DNA of 20,911 bases from PLA5 sp040901705 (GTDB lineage Bacteria > Planctomycetota > Planctomycetia > Pirellulales > PLA5): contig JBBDYI010000214.1 of NCBI GenBank assembly GCA_040901705.1, positions 1-20,911 on the forward strand, read 5' to 3'. The notes beneath the pieces are model-generated. The model was not told the DNA's origin and did not search any database. It saw nothing but the letters and a program-made list of their open reading frames with translations. Below, in pieces: positions 9,107 through 16,386 of this stretch (position 1 is its first letter; each line of letters begins with the position of its first letter). The position numbers and the translations under genes are program-made.

Positions 9107-9146
9107 GCGGAACGTATACTGCGGAACGTATATCGTGAAACGTTGG
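9107..9146. promoter_or_regulatory. 14-nt tandem repeat upstream of mqnD
   Basis: GCGGAACGTATA occurs at 9107-9118 and again at 9121-9132, followed by a decayed third copy, GTGAAACGTTGG, at 9135-9146, all with 14-nt spacing. The array begins 17 bases upstream of the mqnD start codon. On the mqnD strand each unit carries TATACGTTCCGC. It could be a regulator site or overlap a -10 element. The role is inferred from position only. Confidence 0.4.
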
Positions 9147-9398
9147 GAAGTGTGTTTTCGCGCGAACGGCGGCGACGCACCGGCCGAGGATCGTATCGCC
9201 AGCGAAACGATCCGCCGCACGGCGGTCGTCCGAAGGAGCGGATTATAGCGGTCGTCCGAAATATCGCACGTCCGTGGCTCCTGCTGCGAAACCCGGATGA
9301 CCTCGCGCGGCTTGGCAACCACTCCCGCTTGAAACCGCAATTCGACGGAGGCAATAACCGACCGGCCGCCCCGCGATTCGACTCCCGCCGGCCCGAAC

Positions 9399-9417
9399 TG
9401 TACAATTTACCATGTAC
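9399..9417 (+). promoter_or_regulatory. TGTAC direct repeat next to the promoter (candidate operator)
   Basis: TGTAC at 9399-9403 and again at 9413-9417, separated by 9 bases, giving a 14-base period. The pair ends 9 bases before the -35 hexamer of the promoter at 9427-9456, where an activator could bind. No regulator gene lies nearby. Confidence 0.3.
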
Positions 9418-9426
9418 TGAACTTTC

Positions 9427-9456
9427 TTGACCCTCGCTCGCGGGCCGAATTATACT
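9427..9456 (+). promoter_or_regulatory. Sigma70-like promoter for the secreted hypothetical gene
   Basis: TTGACC at 9427-9432 and TATACT at 9451-9456 with an 18-base spacer. Each hexamer matches consensus at 5 of 6 positions. Transcription would start near 9463, leaving a leader of about 130 bases before the ATG at 9596. Confidence 0.6.
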
Positions 9457-9595
9457 AAATGCTTCCTGCACAGCCTATCTTGCCATGCTTATCGCCTCGC
9501 GGCCGCCGATGGCATCGCCGCTACGGCGTTTCGTAAGACAACTGCTGCTGCGGCGCTGGCGAATCGGAACACATCGGAACATCGAGGGAACTGGA

Positions 9596-10621
9596 ATGAG
9601 GCAGCCATTTTCGATCAAGACGCTCGCCGTGCTGGCGGTTGCCGCCGCTGTGGTGATCGCGCCCGCTCGCGCCCAGGATGCGGCGTCGAAAAATCCCTTT
9701 CGCCGCCTCGCGCCCGGCGTGGAAACGACGATCCCCATTCTTCGCGACGCCGATGAAACGGTCAGCCGCCACGACGTCGTCGATCTGCTCAGCGGCATCC
9801 CCGACTTGGCGTGGAAACCAAACTACCTCGCCGAAACGCAGACGCTCGCGGCGATGGCCAAGGACGTCCCATTTCGCCGCACGATCTGGAACCTCGAGTT
9901 CACGTTCAAACCGCTGCGGATGATCGAAGTCGACGTGCCCCAGGCCACCGGCAAGATGGAGCGGAAGCTCATCTGGTACATGGTCTATCGTGTGAAGAAC
10001 AACGGCGCTCAACTGCGGCCGAAACAGCGGGAAGCCGACGAAACCGTCACGCTCGGCGCGGAAATCGGCGCGGCCCAAACCACGATTCCCAAGGGCACGT
10101 TCGCCGTCGAGCTAACCGACAAGGTCGTGCTGCCCATCGATCCTACGGCCACCGAACGCGAGGCGATCAAGTTTTTCCCGCTGTTCGTCCTCGAAGCTCA
10201 CAAGCTCGCCACGCCGAAGGCCTACGTCGACCACCTCATTCCCGTCGCCGTACCGGAAATCCAGCGCCGCGAAGACTCCAAACGCAAATTGCTCAACTCG
10301 GTCCAGATGGCCCAAACGACGATCCCGCTGTCGACCGACCGCGTCGACCGCAGCGTATGGGGCGTGGTCACGTGGGAGGACATCGACCCGCGGACCGACT
10401 TCTTGTCGGTCTACGTTCAGGGTTTGACCAACGCCTACAAGTGGGAAGATACGCCCGCAGCAATCCAGCCCGGCTCTCCCCCCGCCACGGGCCGCAAGTT
10501 CCTCCAACGCACCCTCAAACTCAACTTCTGGCGTCCCGGCGACGAGTTTGAGGAAAACGAACGCGAAATTCACTACGGCGTGCCGGGCGAGGTTGACTAC
10601 GAGTGGGTCTGGCGGCCATAA
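9596..10621 (+). CDS. Secreted hypothetical protein, planctomycete-type, function unknown
   Basis: 341 aa beginning MRQPFSIKTL with a clear Sec signal peptide: basic start, hydrophobic core AVLAVAAAVVIA and a likely cut after ARA at residue 26. I chose this ATG because GAGGG lies 7 bases upstream (9584-9588) and the signal peptide starts there; the frame extends up to 9485 without support. The mature part has no cysteine, lipobox or transmembrane segment. Landmarks are PFRRTIWNLEFTFKPLRMIEVDVP, KLIWYMVYRVKNNG and the end GEVDYEWVWRP. It resembles conserved planctomycete hypotheticals as I recall them; I know of no described function. A good promoter precedes it and a REP-like pair follows. 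Probably periplasmic or exported. Confidence 0.85.
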   Translation: MRQPFSIKTLAVLAVAAAVVIAPARAQDAASKNPFRRLAPGVETTIPILRDADETVSRHDVVDLLSGIPDLAWKPNYLAETQTLAAMAKDVPFRRTIWNLEFTFKPLRMIEVDVPQATGKMERKLIWYMVYRVKNNGAQLRPKQREADETVTLGAEIGAAQTTIPKGTFAVELTDKVVLPIDPTATEREAIKFFPLFVLEAHKLATPKAYVDHLIPVAVPEIQRREDSKRKLLNSVQMAQTTIPLSTDRVDRSVWGVVTWEDIDPRTDFLSVYVQGLTNAYKWEDTPAAIQPGSPPATGRKFLQRTLKLNFWRPGDEFEENEREIHYGVPGEVDYEWVWRP

Positions 10622-10665
10622 TGCCGGGTCTCGCCGGAAATCCATCTTCGGATTACCCGAAGCTG

Positions 10666-10735
10666 TAGGAGGCGAATCCTTTCGCCGACCGATAGTGCGT
10701 ATCCCGCCGCCGTCGGCGAACGGATTCGCCTCCTG
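10666..10735. repeat. Inverted pair of REP-like palindromes (BIME-like)
   Basis: The left arm at 10667-10689 (AGGAGGCGAATCC then TTTCGCCGAC) matches the reverse complement of the right arm at 10712-10734 at 22 of 23 positions, with 22 bases between. Each arm is itself a hairpin: GGCGAA, a 4-base loop (TCCT or CGGA), TTCGCC. The left hairpin is preceded by GTAG plus GA; the inverted right copy has GCAG. A short hairpin with a GTAG head, in opposed pairs, is the layout of REP elements moved by RAYT (TnpA-REP) proteins. It lies between the secreted hypothetical gene and rpmA and has no T-run, so it is not a typical terminator. Confidence 0.75.
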
Positions 10736-10799
10736 CAGTGAAGATTCTCGGCGGTACCTTGTGGATCATCGATTCTCGACCTTGAGATTCGTATTCACA

Positions 10800-10834
10800 A
10801 ACCTCCACCCTCGAATCCCAAACCTCCCACACAG
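10800..10834. repeat. Weak C-rich heptamer-period leader of rpmA
   Basis: AACCTCC at 10800-10806 recurs at 10821-10827, 21 bases (three heptamers) apart. The intervening units ACCCTCG and AATCCCA are also C-rich. The array ends within a few bases of the rpmA ATG and replaces any visible Shine-Dalgarno. On its own it would be weak evidence; it is listed because the same periodicity occurs before obgE. Confidence 0.35.
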
Positions 10835-10836
10835 TC

Positions 10837-11088
10837 ATGGCACATAAAAAAGGTCAAGGCTCCAGCCGCAACGGTCGCGATTCCAACGCCCAACGCCGCG
10901 GCGTCAAGCGTTTCGGCGGCCAAGAAGTCCGCGCCGGCAACATCCTCGTCCGCCAGGTCGGCACCAAGTTTCATCCCGGCCGCGGCGTCGGCAAAGGCAA
11001 GGACTTCACGCTCTTCGCCCTCGTCGACGGCACCGTCGAATTCGACCGCGAAGGCCGCCGAGTAAACGTCGTGCCGTCGGCAAACTGA
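10837..11088 (+). CDS. rpmA: 50S ribosomal protein L27
   Basis: 83 aa starting MAHKKGQGSSRNGRDS, the conserved L27 N-terminus that reaches toward the peptidyl-transferase centre, followed by GGQEVRAGNILVRQVGTKFHPG and a GKDFTLFALVDG core. The length is normal and there is no cleavable N-terminal extension like that of Firmicutes L27. It precedes obgE, the usual partner, but rplU (L21), normally just upstream, is absent and a secreted hypothetical lies there instead. No Shine-Dalgarno is seen: the bases before the ATG are C-rich, with AACCTCC at 10800 and 10821. A terminator follows the gene. Confidence 0.97.
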   Translation: MAHKKGQGSSRNGRDSNAQRRGVKRFGGQEVRAGNILVRQVGTKFHPGRGVGKGKDFTLFALVDGTVEFDREGRRVNVVPSAN

Positions 11089-11119
11089 CATCGACGTTGC
11101 CGCTTCCCGCCAATACGCC

Positions 11120-11158
11120 ACGGGGATGTTCCTCAATCGAGGAGTCATCCCCGTTTTT
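11120..11158 (+). terminator. Rho-independent terminator after rpmA
   Basis: ACGGGGATG at 11120-11128 pairs perfectly with CATCCCCGT at 11146-11154, followed by a run of five T. Inside the loop TCCTC and GAGGA can pair as well, extending the stem around the loop AATC. It lies 31 bases after the rpmA stop and before obgE, so at least part of rpmA transcription should end here. Confidence 0.85.
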
Positions 11159-11160
11159 CA

Positions 11161-11226
11161 TAGCCTGAATCCCGCCCCCCCGAATTCTCCCTGACCCCCC
11201 GATCCCCAGCCCCCGACCCCCGCCCC
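11161..11226. repeat. C-rich heptamer-period array abutting the obgE start
   Basis: Read in sevens from 11161, the clearest units are at 11196-11223: CCCCCGA, TCCCCAG, CCCCCGA, CCCCCGC, followed directly by CCC and the obgE ATG. Earlier units (AATCCCG, CCCCCCC) are also C-rich with one or two interruptions. The opposite strand has many G-runs and could form a G-quadruplex. No Shine-Dalgarno is present before obgE. Confidence 0.65.
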
Positions 11227-12225
11227 ATGTTCGTCGACCGCGTCGAAATCGAAGTCCAAGCCGGCCGCGGCGGCGACGGTTGCGTTAGCTTCCGCCGCGA
11301 GAAGTACATTCCCCGCGGCGGACCCAACGGCGGCGACGGCGGCGATGGCGGCAGCATCATCCTCCGCGCCGAGGAGCACGTCGACAATCTCGCCTACGTC
11401 GGCCACCGGCAACAGTGGCGCGCCGAAGACGGCCAGCCCGGCATGAGCTCCGATTGCCACGGCCGCTCCGCCAAGGACATGGTGATTCCCGTCCCACCCG
11501 GCACGCTGGTGATCGACGTCCGCGGCGGATTTGTCCTCAAGGACTTAGTCGGCGTCGGCGATGAACTGATCGCCGCTCAAGCCGGCCGAGGCGGCAAGGG
11601 AAACACCCGTTTCAAGTCATCGACCAACCGCGCCCCGCGAGATTTCACCCCCGGCGGCGACGGCGAACACCGCCGGCTCGTCCTCGAACTAAAAGTCATC
11701 GCCGACGTCGGCCTGATCGGCAAACCGAACGCCGGCAAGAGCACGCTGCTCAGTCGCCTGTCCCGCGCCCGGCCCGAAATCGCCGACTATCCGTTCACTA
11801 CGAAACATCCCAACCTCGGCATCGTCCGCGTCGACATCGACCATTCGTTCGTCGTGGCCGACATTCCCGGCCTGATCGAAGGCGCGCACGAAGGCATCGG
11901 CCTGGGCCACGAATTCCTCCGCCACGTCGAACGCGCCGGCATCCTCGTTCACCTCGTCGAGCCGGCGCCGATGGACGGCAGCGACCCGCTCACCAATTAC
12001 CGCGCCATTCGCGACGAACTGGTGCAGTACGACGAGAGCCTCGGCCAGCGGCCGGAAATTCTCGTCGTCACCAAGTCGGAACTGCCCGGCGCGGACGAGA
12101 TCCGCGACCAACTCGCCGCCGAAACCGGCCGCAACGTACTGGCCATTTCGGCCGTCACCGGAACGGGCTTAAACCAACTCGTCGGCGCGATCACCGCGGA
12201 GTTGGCCGAGCGCGCGGCGAACTGA
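11227..12225 (+). CDS. obgE: GTPase Obg (ObgE/CgtA), ribosome assembly
   Basis: 332 aa. The glycine-rich Obg fold occupies residues 1-158 (GGDGCVSFRREKYIPRGGP, GGKGN). The G domain follows: G1 GKPNAGKS at 165-172, switch I TT at 191-192, G3 DIPGLIEGA at 212-220, G4 TKSE at 282-285 and G5 SAVTG at 308-312. The protein ends after the G domain, so the optional C-terminal OCT domain is absent. G4 is TKxE where most GTPases have NKxD. Obg binds the 50S precursor and acts as a GTP-dependent assembly and stress checkpoint. The start is chosen because MFVDRVEIEVQAG is the normal N-terminus, although a C-rich heptamer array and no Shine-Dalgarno precede it. Its last 57 bases overlap the convergent giant gene. 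Confidence 0.97.
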   Translation: MFVDRVEIEVQAGRGGDGCVSFRREKYIPRGGPNGGDGGDGGSIILRAEEHVDNLAYVGHRQQWRAEDGQPGMSSDCHGRSAKDMVIPVPPGTLVIDVRGGFVLKDLVGVGDELIAAQAGRGGKGNTRFKSSTNRAPRDFTPGGDGEHRRLVLELKVIADVGLIGKPNAGKSTLLSRLSRARPEIADYPFTTKHPNLGIVRVDIDHSFVVADIPGLIEGAHEGIGLGHEFLRHVERAGILVHLVEPAPMDGSDPLTNYRAIRDELVQYDESLGQRPEILVVTKSELPGADEIRDQLAAETGRNVLAISAVTGTGLNQLVGAITAELAERAAN

Positions 12226-15200
12226 CGGCGTCGACAAGCGGCGCTGGACGCCCACCGTCGATTCCGCCCGCCGCTCGCTGCCCGCGCGATCAACGCGCCG
12301 TTGCTCGGCAACCGCCGCCCGTGCGGCCCGCCGTCTCACGACAGCAAGTTCGCCGCTCGTCGCGGCGCGATCGTGCACGGCGTCCACCGCCGCCGCCCGT
12401 GCCACCAATTCCGCGGATGCGGACGTCGCAGCAGACGCGGCATTGCACGACGTACCGAGCATCGCCTGTAGCCGCACGAGATCGCCAAGTCCGACGACGC
12501 CGTCGCCGTTGAAGTCGGCCTCCGCACCGGGATTAACCACCGCGCCATACCTCGCGGCGATGCCCGCCACGTCGCCGGCGTCGATCGCGCCGTTGTGATT
12601 CCAATCGACGTCCTCGCAAGTGACAACCTGCGAGTCGGCCGCGACGCGGATCGTCGCCACGATCGGCTCGCTCGTCGCCGGGCCAAGCGGATCGTCATCC
12701 ACGATCGCATAGCGGAATGAATCCTCGCCGAAGAAGTTCCGATCCGGCGTGTAGGAGAACGAACCGTCCGCAGCGAAGTCGAGCGAGCCGTGCGCCGGCG
12801 GATCGAGCAGCACAACGGACAGTCCACTTCCTTCCACATCCGCCGCGCCGGCGAGCAATCCATCGGCGAAAGCGATCTGCAACACCGCGTCGAACGCCGC
12901 GTCGTCGACGGCATGAGCAGTCGGCTCGCCGGGATCAACCGCGCCGGGCGAACCGCCGTCGTTCGTGCTGGCCCGCCACTGCGCCGGCAAATTCCAATCG
13001 TCGGTCGCCGCGTGCGGATCGACGATCACCAGCGACCGCCCGTCGCCGTCCGCCTCGACGGGCCAACCGGGACTGTTGCCGTCGCCGTAGCTGAAGTCGA
13101 AAATTGTCGGACCGCTGGCCGCCTGAAGCTGCAGCCGTTCGCCGCCGTTGCTCAGACCTCCGGTGTACTCGCCCAAGATGCGCGGTCCATCGCCGTATCG
13201 CATCCGAAACGCCGCCTCGTCGGCCACGATGACGCCGCGCTGGCTGGGCGCCAGTGTCGCAGCGCCGAACTGAAACGTCACACCGTTCAGGAACCGTCCG
13301 CCCGTGAGGTCAATCGGGAACCGCTCGCTCGTGTTGACGAGTTCCAAGTATTCGAAATACCCGTCGTCGTCGAAGCCGGCCGCTTCTTCTTCCGCGGTCG
13401 GGTCTCCGGCGTGATACATGATCTCGCTCACGCGCAGATACTCGCTCGATTCGCTACGCGCCGCCGGCGCCTGGTGCAACTCGAATGCCAGCACGTTGGC
13501 TCCCGGTACGACCAGCCCGCCGATCGCGAACGTGTGCGCTCGTTGCGATTCTAGGCCGGGCGATAGCGCCAACGTTTCCGGATCGATCTCCTCCTCGCCG
13601 GGCAGGTTGATCCGCAGCGCCTCGCGGCCGTTGACGTACAGCACGCCGCCGTCGTCGACCAGCGCGGCGAACATCGCGACGTCGGCGGCCGCGGCTTGCG
13701 CGGCGGTCAATTCGAACGTCGTGCGGAACAGAATCGTGTTGATGCCGCGGTTTTGGAGCGTCGTCACCGGACCGCTGCTAAGTCCCGATATCGTGCCGAC
13801 CGCAAACGGCGACGGCCCGGATAGCCAAGGCAAACTGCTTGCGGCGATCGAGAACTGTGGGTCGTTCCAGTCCGCGTCCGGATGCGTCGGGTCGGTCGGA
13901 TAAGCGCCCGGCGGCAGCAGTTCCGTGCCGATCGCGATCGACTGGTTGTACGCCCAAGCGCTTCCGGTGTCGACGACGAGCAGCGGTTCCGCGGGCGGCA
14001 ATGTTACGACGAGCGGCTGATCCTCGCGAGCCTGATACACCGGCGGCGCGGCGATCGTCGGCGGGTCGTTCACCGGGTGTACCGTGATTTCAACCATCAC
14101 CACGTCGAAATCGTTGACGGCGTCGGTCACGCGGTATCGGAACGAGTCGACGCCGAAGTAGTTTGCGTCGGGCAAATAGGCGAACGTCCCATCGCTCAAG
14201 AGCGCTACTTCCCCATGAGCCGCCTGCTCGAACAGCGCCGCCGCTAACGGCCCATCTTCCGAAGAATCGTTTGCCAACACATTGCCGTCCAAGATCGGCA
14301 CGTCCTCATCGGTCTCGAACGTGTCCGCCGCGGCCGCGAGCGTATCCGGCACCGGCGTGATCGTCAGATGCACGGTCGCCGGCAAACTAGTCGCCGGCGG
14401 CGTGCCGCTGTCCGTCACGGTGTACGTGAAGCTGTCCGCGCCGTAGTAATCCAAATCCGGCGTGTACGTGAAGCGGCCCGATGGCTCCAACACGACCGTG
14501 CCATGCTGCGGCGGATCGACCAGTTGCGCGATGAGCGGGCTGTTCTCGGCGTCCGCGTCGTTGATGGTCACGCCGCGGGCGTTGGGATCGGTTAACGTCA
14601 ATTCGAGATCGAAGCCGCGGTCGCTCGTGTTGATGCCGGACTGATGCAACTCGAAGGTGATCAGGTTGACGCCGCCGCGGAGAAGTCCCGCAACATTGAT
14701 CGGTTGCGTTTCGTACTGCTCGACGCCGTTACTGTTTTGGGCGAGGGTTCGCGTCGTCACCGGGCCGGATGGCATGTTCCAGCGTTGGGCTTCCTGCCCG
14801 TTGATGTAAAGGATGCCGCCGTCGTCGATCAAGCTAGTTACCCAAAGCCACTCCGCGTGTGCCTGTTCGACAGTCAACGTGAACCGGTTGCGGAACAGAT
14901 CGGTGGTGTTCGAATGGGCCGTGTTGCCCAAGACGGTGAACGGTTCGGAGAACGCGAGGATGCCACCTTGAGCGAACGGCGCCACGGCGGACGACCAACT
15001 TCCGATCGCAGGATCGCTCGTGGCGAGATCGAATTGGACGTCGAACCACGAACGGCTCGCGGCGTCGCGCGGATAGTCCTCCTCCGGAGTCGCGTCGCCG
15101 CCAAAATAGTCCGTCGTAAAGCCGTTGGTGATGTCGTCGAAATAATCCCACGTCGCGCCGCGCGGCAACAGCACCAGCGACGCGATCGGCGCATCGGCCA

Positions 15201-16272
15201 CAAACGTCGTATCCTCGGCCAGCGTGTACGCATCCGCGACCGACACCGGGGCGTCGTTCACCGCGGCAATTTCCAGCGTCACCCGCGTCGGTGAAGATAC
15301 GCCCTGGGCGTCCGCGGCCACGTAATCGAACGTGTCGAGGCCGTGATAATTGGCCGCGGGCGTGTATATGAATGTCCCGTCGGGCCGCATCGTCACCGCG
15401 CCGTGTTCCGTGTCAACCGTCATCGGCTCGTCGCCGACCGCAACGCCACCCACTTCCACGACGCGCAGCACGTCGTCCGGCGGCGCGAGGTCGCTGGTGT
15501 CGTTGTCGAGTACATTGCCGAACTCGCCCGAAACACGGAGGCTCATGTCGAAGCCCAGGTCGGCGCTATGGAAGCTGACATTGTGAACCGACACGGCCAG
15601 GAGGTTCTCGCCCTGCACGAGGCGGTTTGACAGGTCGACGGTCATGAACCGCCATTCCTCCGTCGACGTCAATGCGCGGGCGGCGAACGTATCCGCCTGA
15701 TCGCCCATGTTGATCCGGCCGACCTCCTCGCCGTTGAGGTAAAACACCGCCCCGTCGTCGGCCAGAATCTCGGCAACGATACCCGTCACTTGCGCGGGAT
15801 CGCCGTCGTAGTCGAACGTCCGCCAGAAATAGGCGGTGTCGGGCTTTCCAGGCTCGCCGGGAAAGGGATCGAAATGCACGTCGACGCCGAGGACCCACAC
15901 CGGCGTGCCGAAAAAGCCGTCGACGCCACCGTGATCGAACGGTGCAATGCCCGTGTTGAACTCTGGGCCGTCGTAGAACGCACCATCGAGGCCCTGCGAA
16001 TGCCACGTCGATTCGAAGTCGACGTCGACCTGCGTCGGATCGCCGTTGGCGGTCAGGTAACGCCACTGGGATTGCCGAGCAACGACGTCCTGAATCGGCG
16101 CGATATCGAGCGGCGTGTCCTCAGCAAGCGAGAATACATCCGGCAGCGACGCGACCGCGAGCAAGTCGCGGGTTTCGAGCGGCTCGAACGTAGGGCGGCG
16201 GCGAACTCGATTGGGCCGGCCGCTCGCCCGTCCCCGCCGGATCGAATCGACGTGAACACTCCGGCGCGACAT
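12169..16272 (-). CDS. Giant secreted protein with nested cadherin-like, beta-sandwich, lamin-tail and dockerin modules
   Basis: 1367 aa from ATG 16272, chosen because GAGGG lies 9 bases upstream and the promoter at 16347-16376 leaves no room for the longer reading from 16338. The basic N-terminus leads to FEPLETRDLLA (29-39), an LEPR-XLL-type export-linked motif. Cadherin/VCBS-like segments carry AEDT starts and FxYTPxxxYxGxDSFxY ends, at about 43-66 with 249-346, 346-370 with 566-640, 644-738 and 1116-1216. Three beta-sandwich modules (67-249, 371-566, 770-945) with DDGxxxYxNGxE motifs interrupt these segments. A lamin-tail domain lies at 945-1115. The dockerin at 1218-1270 has DWNHNGAIDAGD and DFNGDGVVGLGD loops. 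An Ala/Arg-rich tail of about 97 residues ends the protein, its last 19 codons overlapping obgE. Probably exported, perhaps adhesive; no enzyme domain is seen. Confidence 0.88.
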   Translation of the reverse strand: MSRRSVHVDSIRRGRASGRPNRVRRRPTFEPLETRDLLAVASLPDVFSLAEDTPLDIAPIQDVVARQSQWRYLTANGDPTQVDVDFESTWHSQGLDGAFYDGPEFNTGIAPFDHGGVDGFFGTPVWVLGVDVHFDPFPGEPGKPDTAYFWRTFDYDGDPAQVTGIVAEILADDGAVFYLNGEEVGRINMGDQADTFAARALTSTEEWRFMTVDLSNRLVQGENLLAVSVHNVSFHSADLGFDMSLRVSGEFGNVLDNDTSDLAPPDDVLRVVEVGGVAVGDEPMTVDTEHGAVTMRPDGTFIYTPAANYHGLDTFDYVAADAQGVSSPTRVTLEIAAVNDAPVSVADAYTLAEDTTFVADAPIASLVLLPRGATWDYFDDITNGFTTDYFGGDATPEEDYPRDAASRSWFDVQFDLATSDPAIGSWSSAVAPFAQGGILAFSEPFTVLGNTAHSNTTDLFRNRFTLTVEQAHAEWLWVTSLIDDGGILYINGQEAQRWNMPSGPVTTRTLAQNSNGVEQYETQPINVAGLLRGGVNLITFELHQSGINTSDRGFDLELTLTDPNARGVTINDADAENSPLIAQLVDPPQHGTVVLEPSGRFTYTPDLDYYGADSFTYTVTDSGTPPATSLPATVHLTITPVPDTLAAAADTFETDEDVPILDGNVLANDSSEDGPLAAALFEQAAHGEVALLSDGTFAYLPDANYFGVDSFRYRVTDAVNDFDVVMVEITVHPVNDPPTIAAPPVYQAREDQPLVVTLPPAEPLLVVDTGSAWAYNQSIAIGTELLPPGAYPTDPTHPDADWNDPQFSIAASSLPWLSGPSPFAVGTISGLSSGPVTTLQNRGINTILFRTTFELTAAQAAAADVAMFAALVDDGGVLYVNGREALRINLPGEEEIDPETLALSPGLESQRAHTFAIGGLVVPGANVLAFELHQAPAARSESSEYLRVSEIMYHAGDPTAEEEAAGFDDDGYFEYLELVNTSERFPIDLTGGRFLNGVTFQFGAATLAPSQRGVIVADEAAFRMRYGDGPRILGEYTGGLSNGGERLQLQAASGPTIFDFSYGDGNSPGWPVEADGDGRSLVIVDPHAATDDWNLPAQWRASTNDGGSPGAVDPGEPTAHAVDDAAFDAVLQIAFADGLLAGAADVEGSGLSVVLLDPPAHGSLDFAADGSFSYTPDRNFFGEDSFRYAIVDDDPLGPATSEPIVATIRVAADSQVVTCEDVDWNHNGAIDAGDVAGIAARYGAVVNPGAEADFNGDGVVGLGDLVRLQAMLGTSCNAASAATSASAELVARAAAVDAVHDRAATSGELAVVRRRAARAAVAEQRRVDRAGSERRAESTVGVQRRLSTPSVRRALGQLRGDRADELV

Positions 16273-16346
16273 GGGAAACGGCCCTCGACTGCAAGTGCCT
16301 CTGGTCCGATCAAGTACGCAGCACCCCCGCCAAATCAATGGAACCT

Positions 16347-16376
16347 AATATACCGATGGGAGGGAGTTGGTGTCAA
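16347..16376 (-). promoter_or_regulatory. Sigma70-like promoter of the giant nested-domain gene
   Basis: On the minus strand TTGACA (16376-16371) is followed after 18 bases by TATATT (16352-16347): a perfect -35 and a 5-of-6 -10. Transcription should begin near 16340, giving a leader of about 68 bases. It lies in the gap after the thioredoxin-domain gene, so the giant gene is probably transcribed on its own. Confidence 0.7.
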
Positions 16377-16386
16377 GTTTTTTCGG

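Larger units (their letters stand above)
9091..9595. other. Divergent intergenic region, 505 bases
   Basis: Lies between the starts of mqnD (minus) and the secreted hypothetical gene (plus). It holds a 14-nt tandem repeat near mqnD and a promoter with a flanking TGTAC repeat near the hypothetical gene, both listed separately. Between about 9147 and 9398 I see no coding signal: overlapping open frames on both strands are Arg-rich and lack family features. No structured RNA was recognised. Confidence 0.6.

Noticed and set aside
9091..9471. N-terminal extension of MqnD
   Set aside because: The frame is open, but the extension is Arg/Ser-rich, unlike MqnD, and crosses the 14-nt repeat; the family start is at 9090.
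10666..10735. Transcription terminator for the secreted hypothetical gene
   Set aside because: A strong inverted repeat but no T-run, and each arm is a self-contained hairpin with a GTAG-like head, which fits a REP pair better.
12169..12465. Frameshift creating the Arg-rich tail after the dockerin of the right giant gene
   Set aside because: A comparable tail follows the dockerin of the left giant gene, so the tail is probably genuine; no better ending was seen in another frame.
16273..16338. Longer start for the right giant gene
   Set aside because: The start would lie at the predicted transcription start of the TTGACA/TATATT promoter, and the inner ATG has a GAGGG site.
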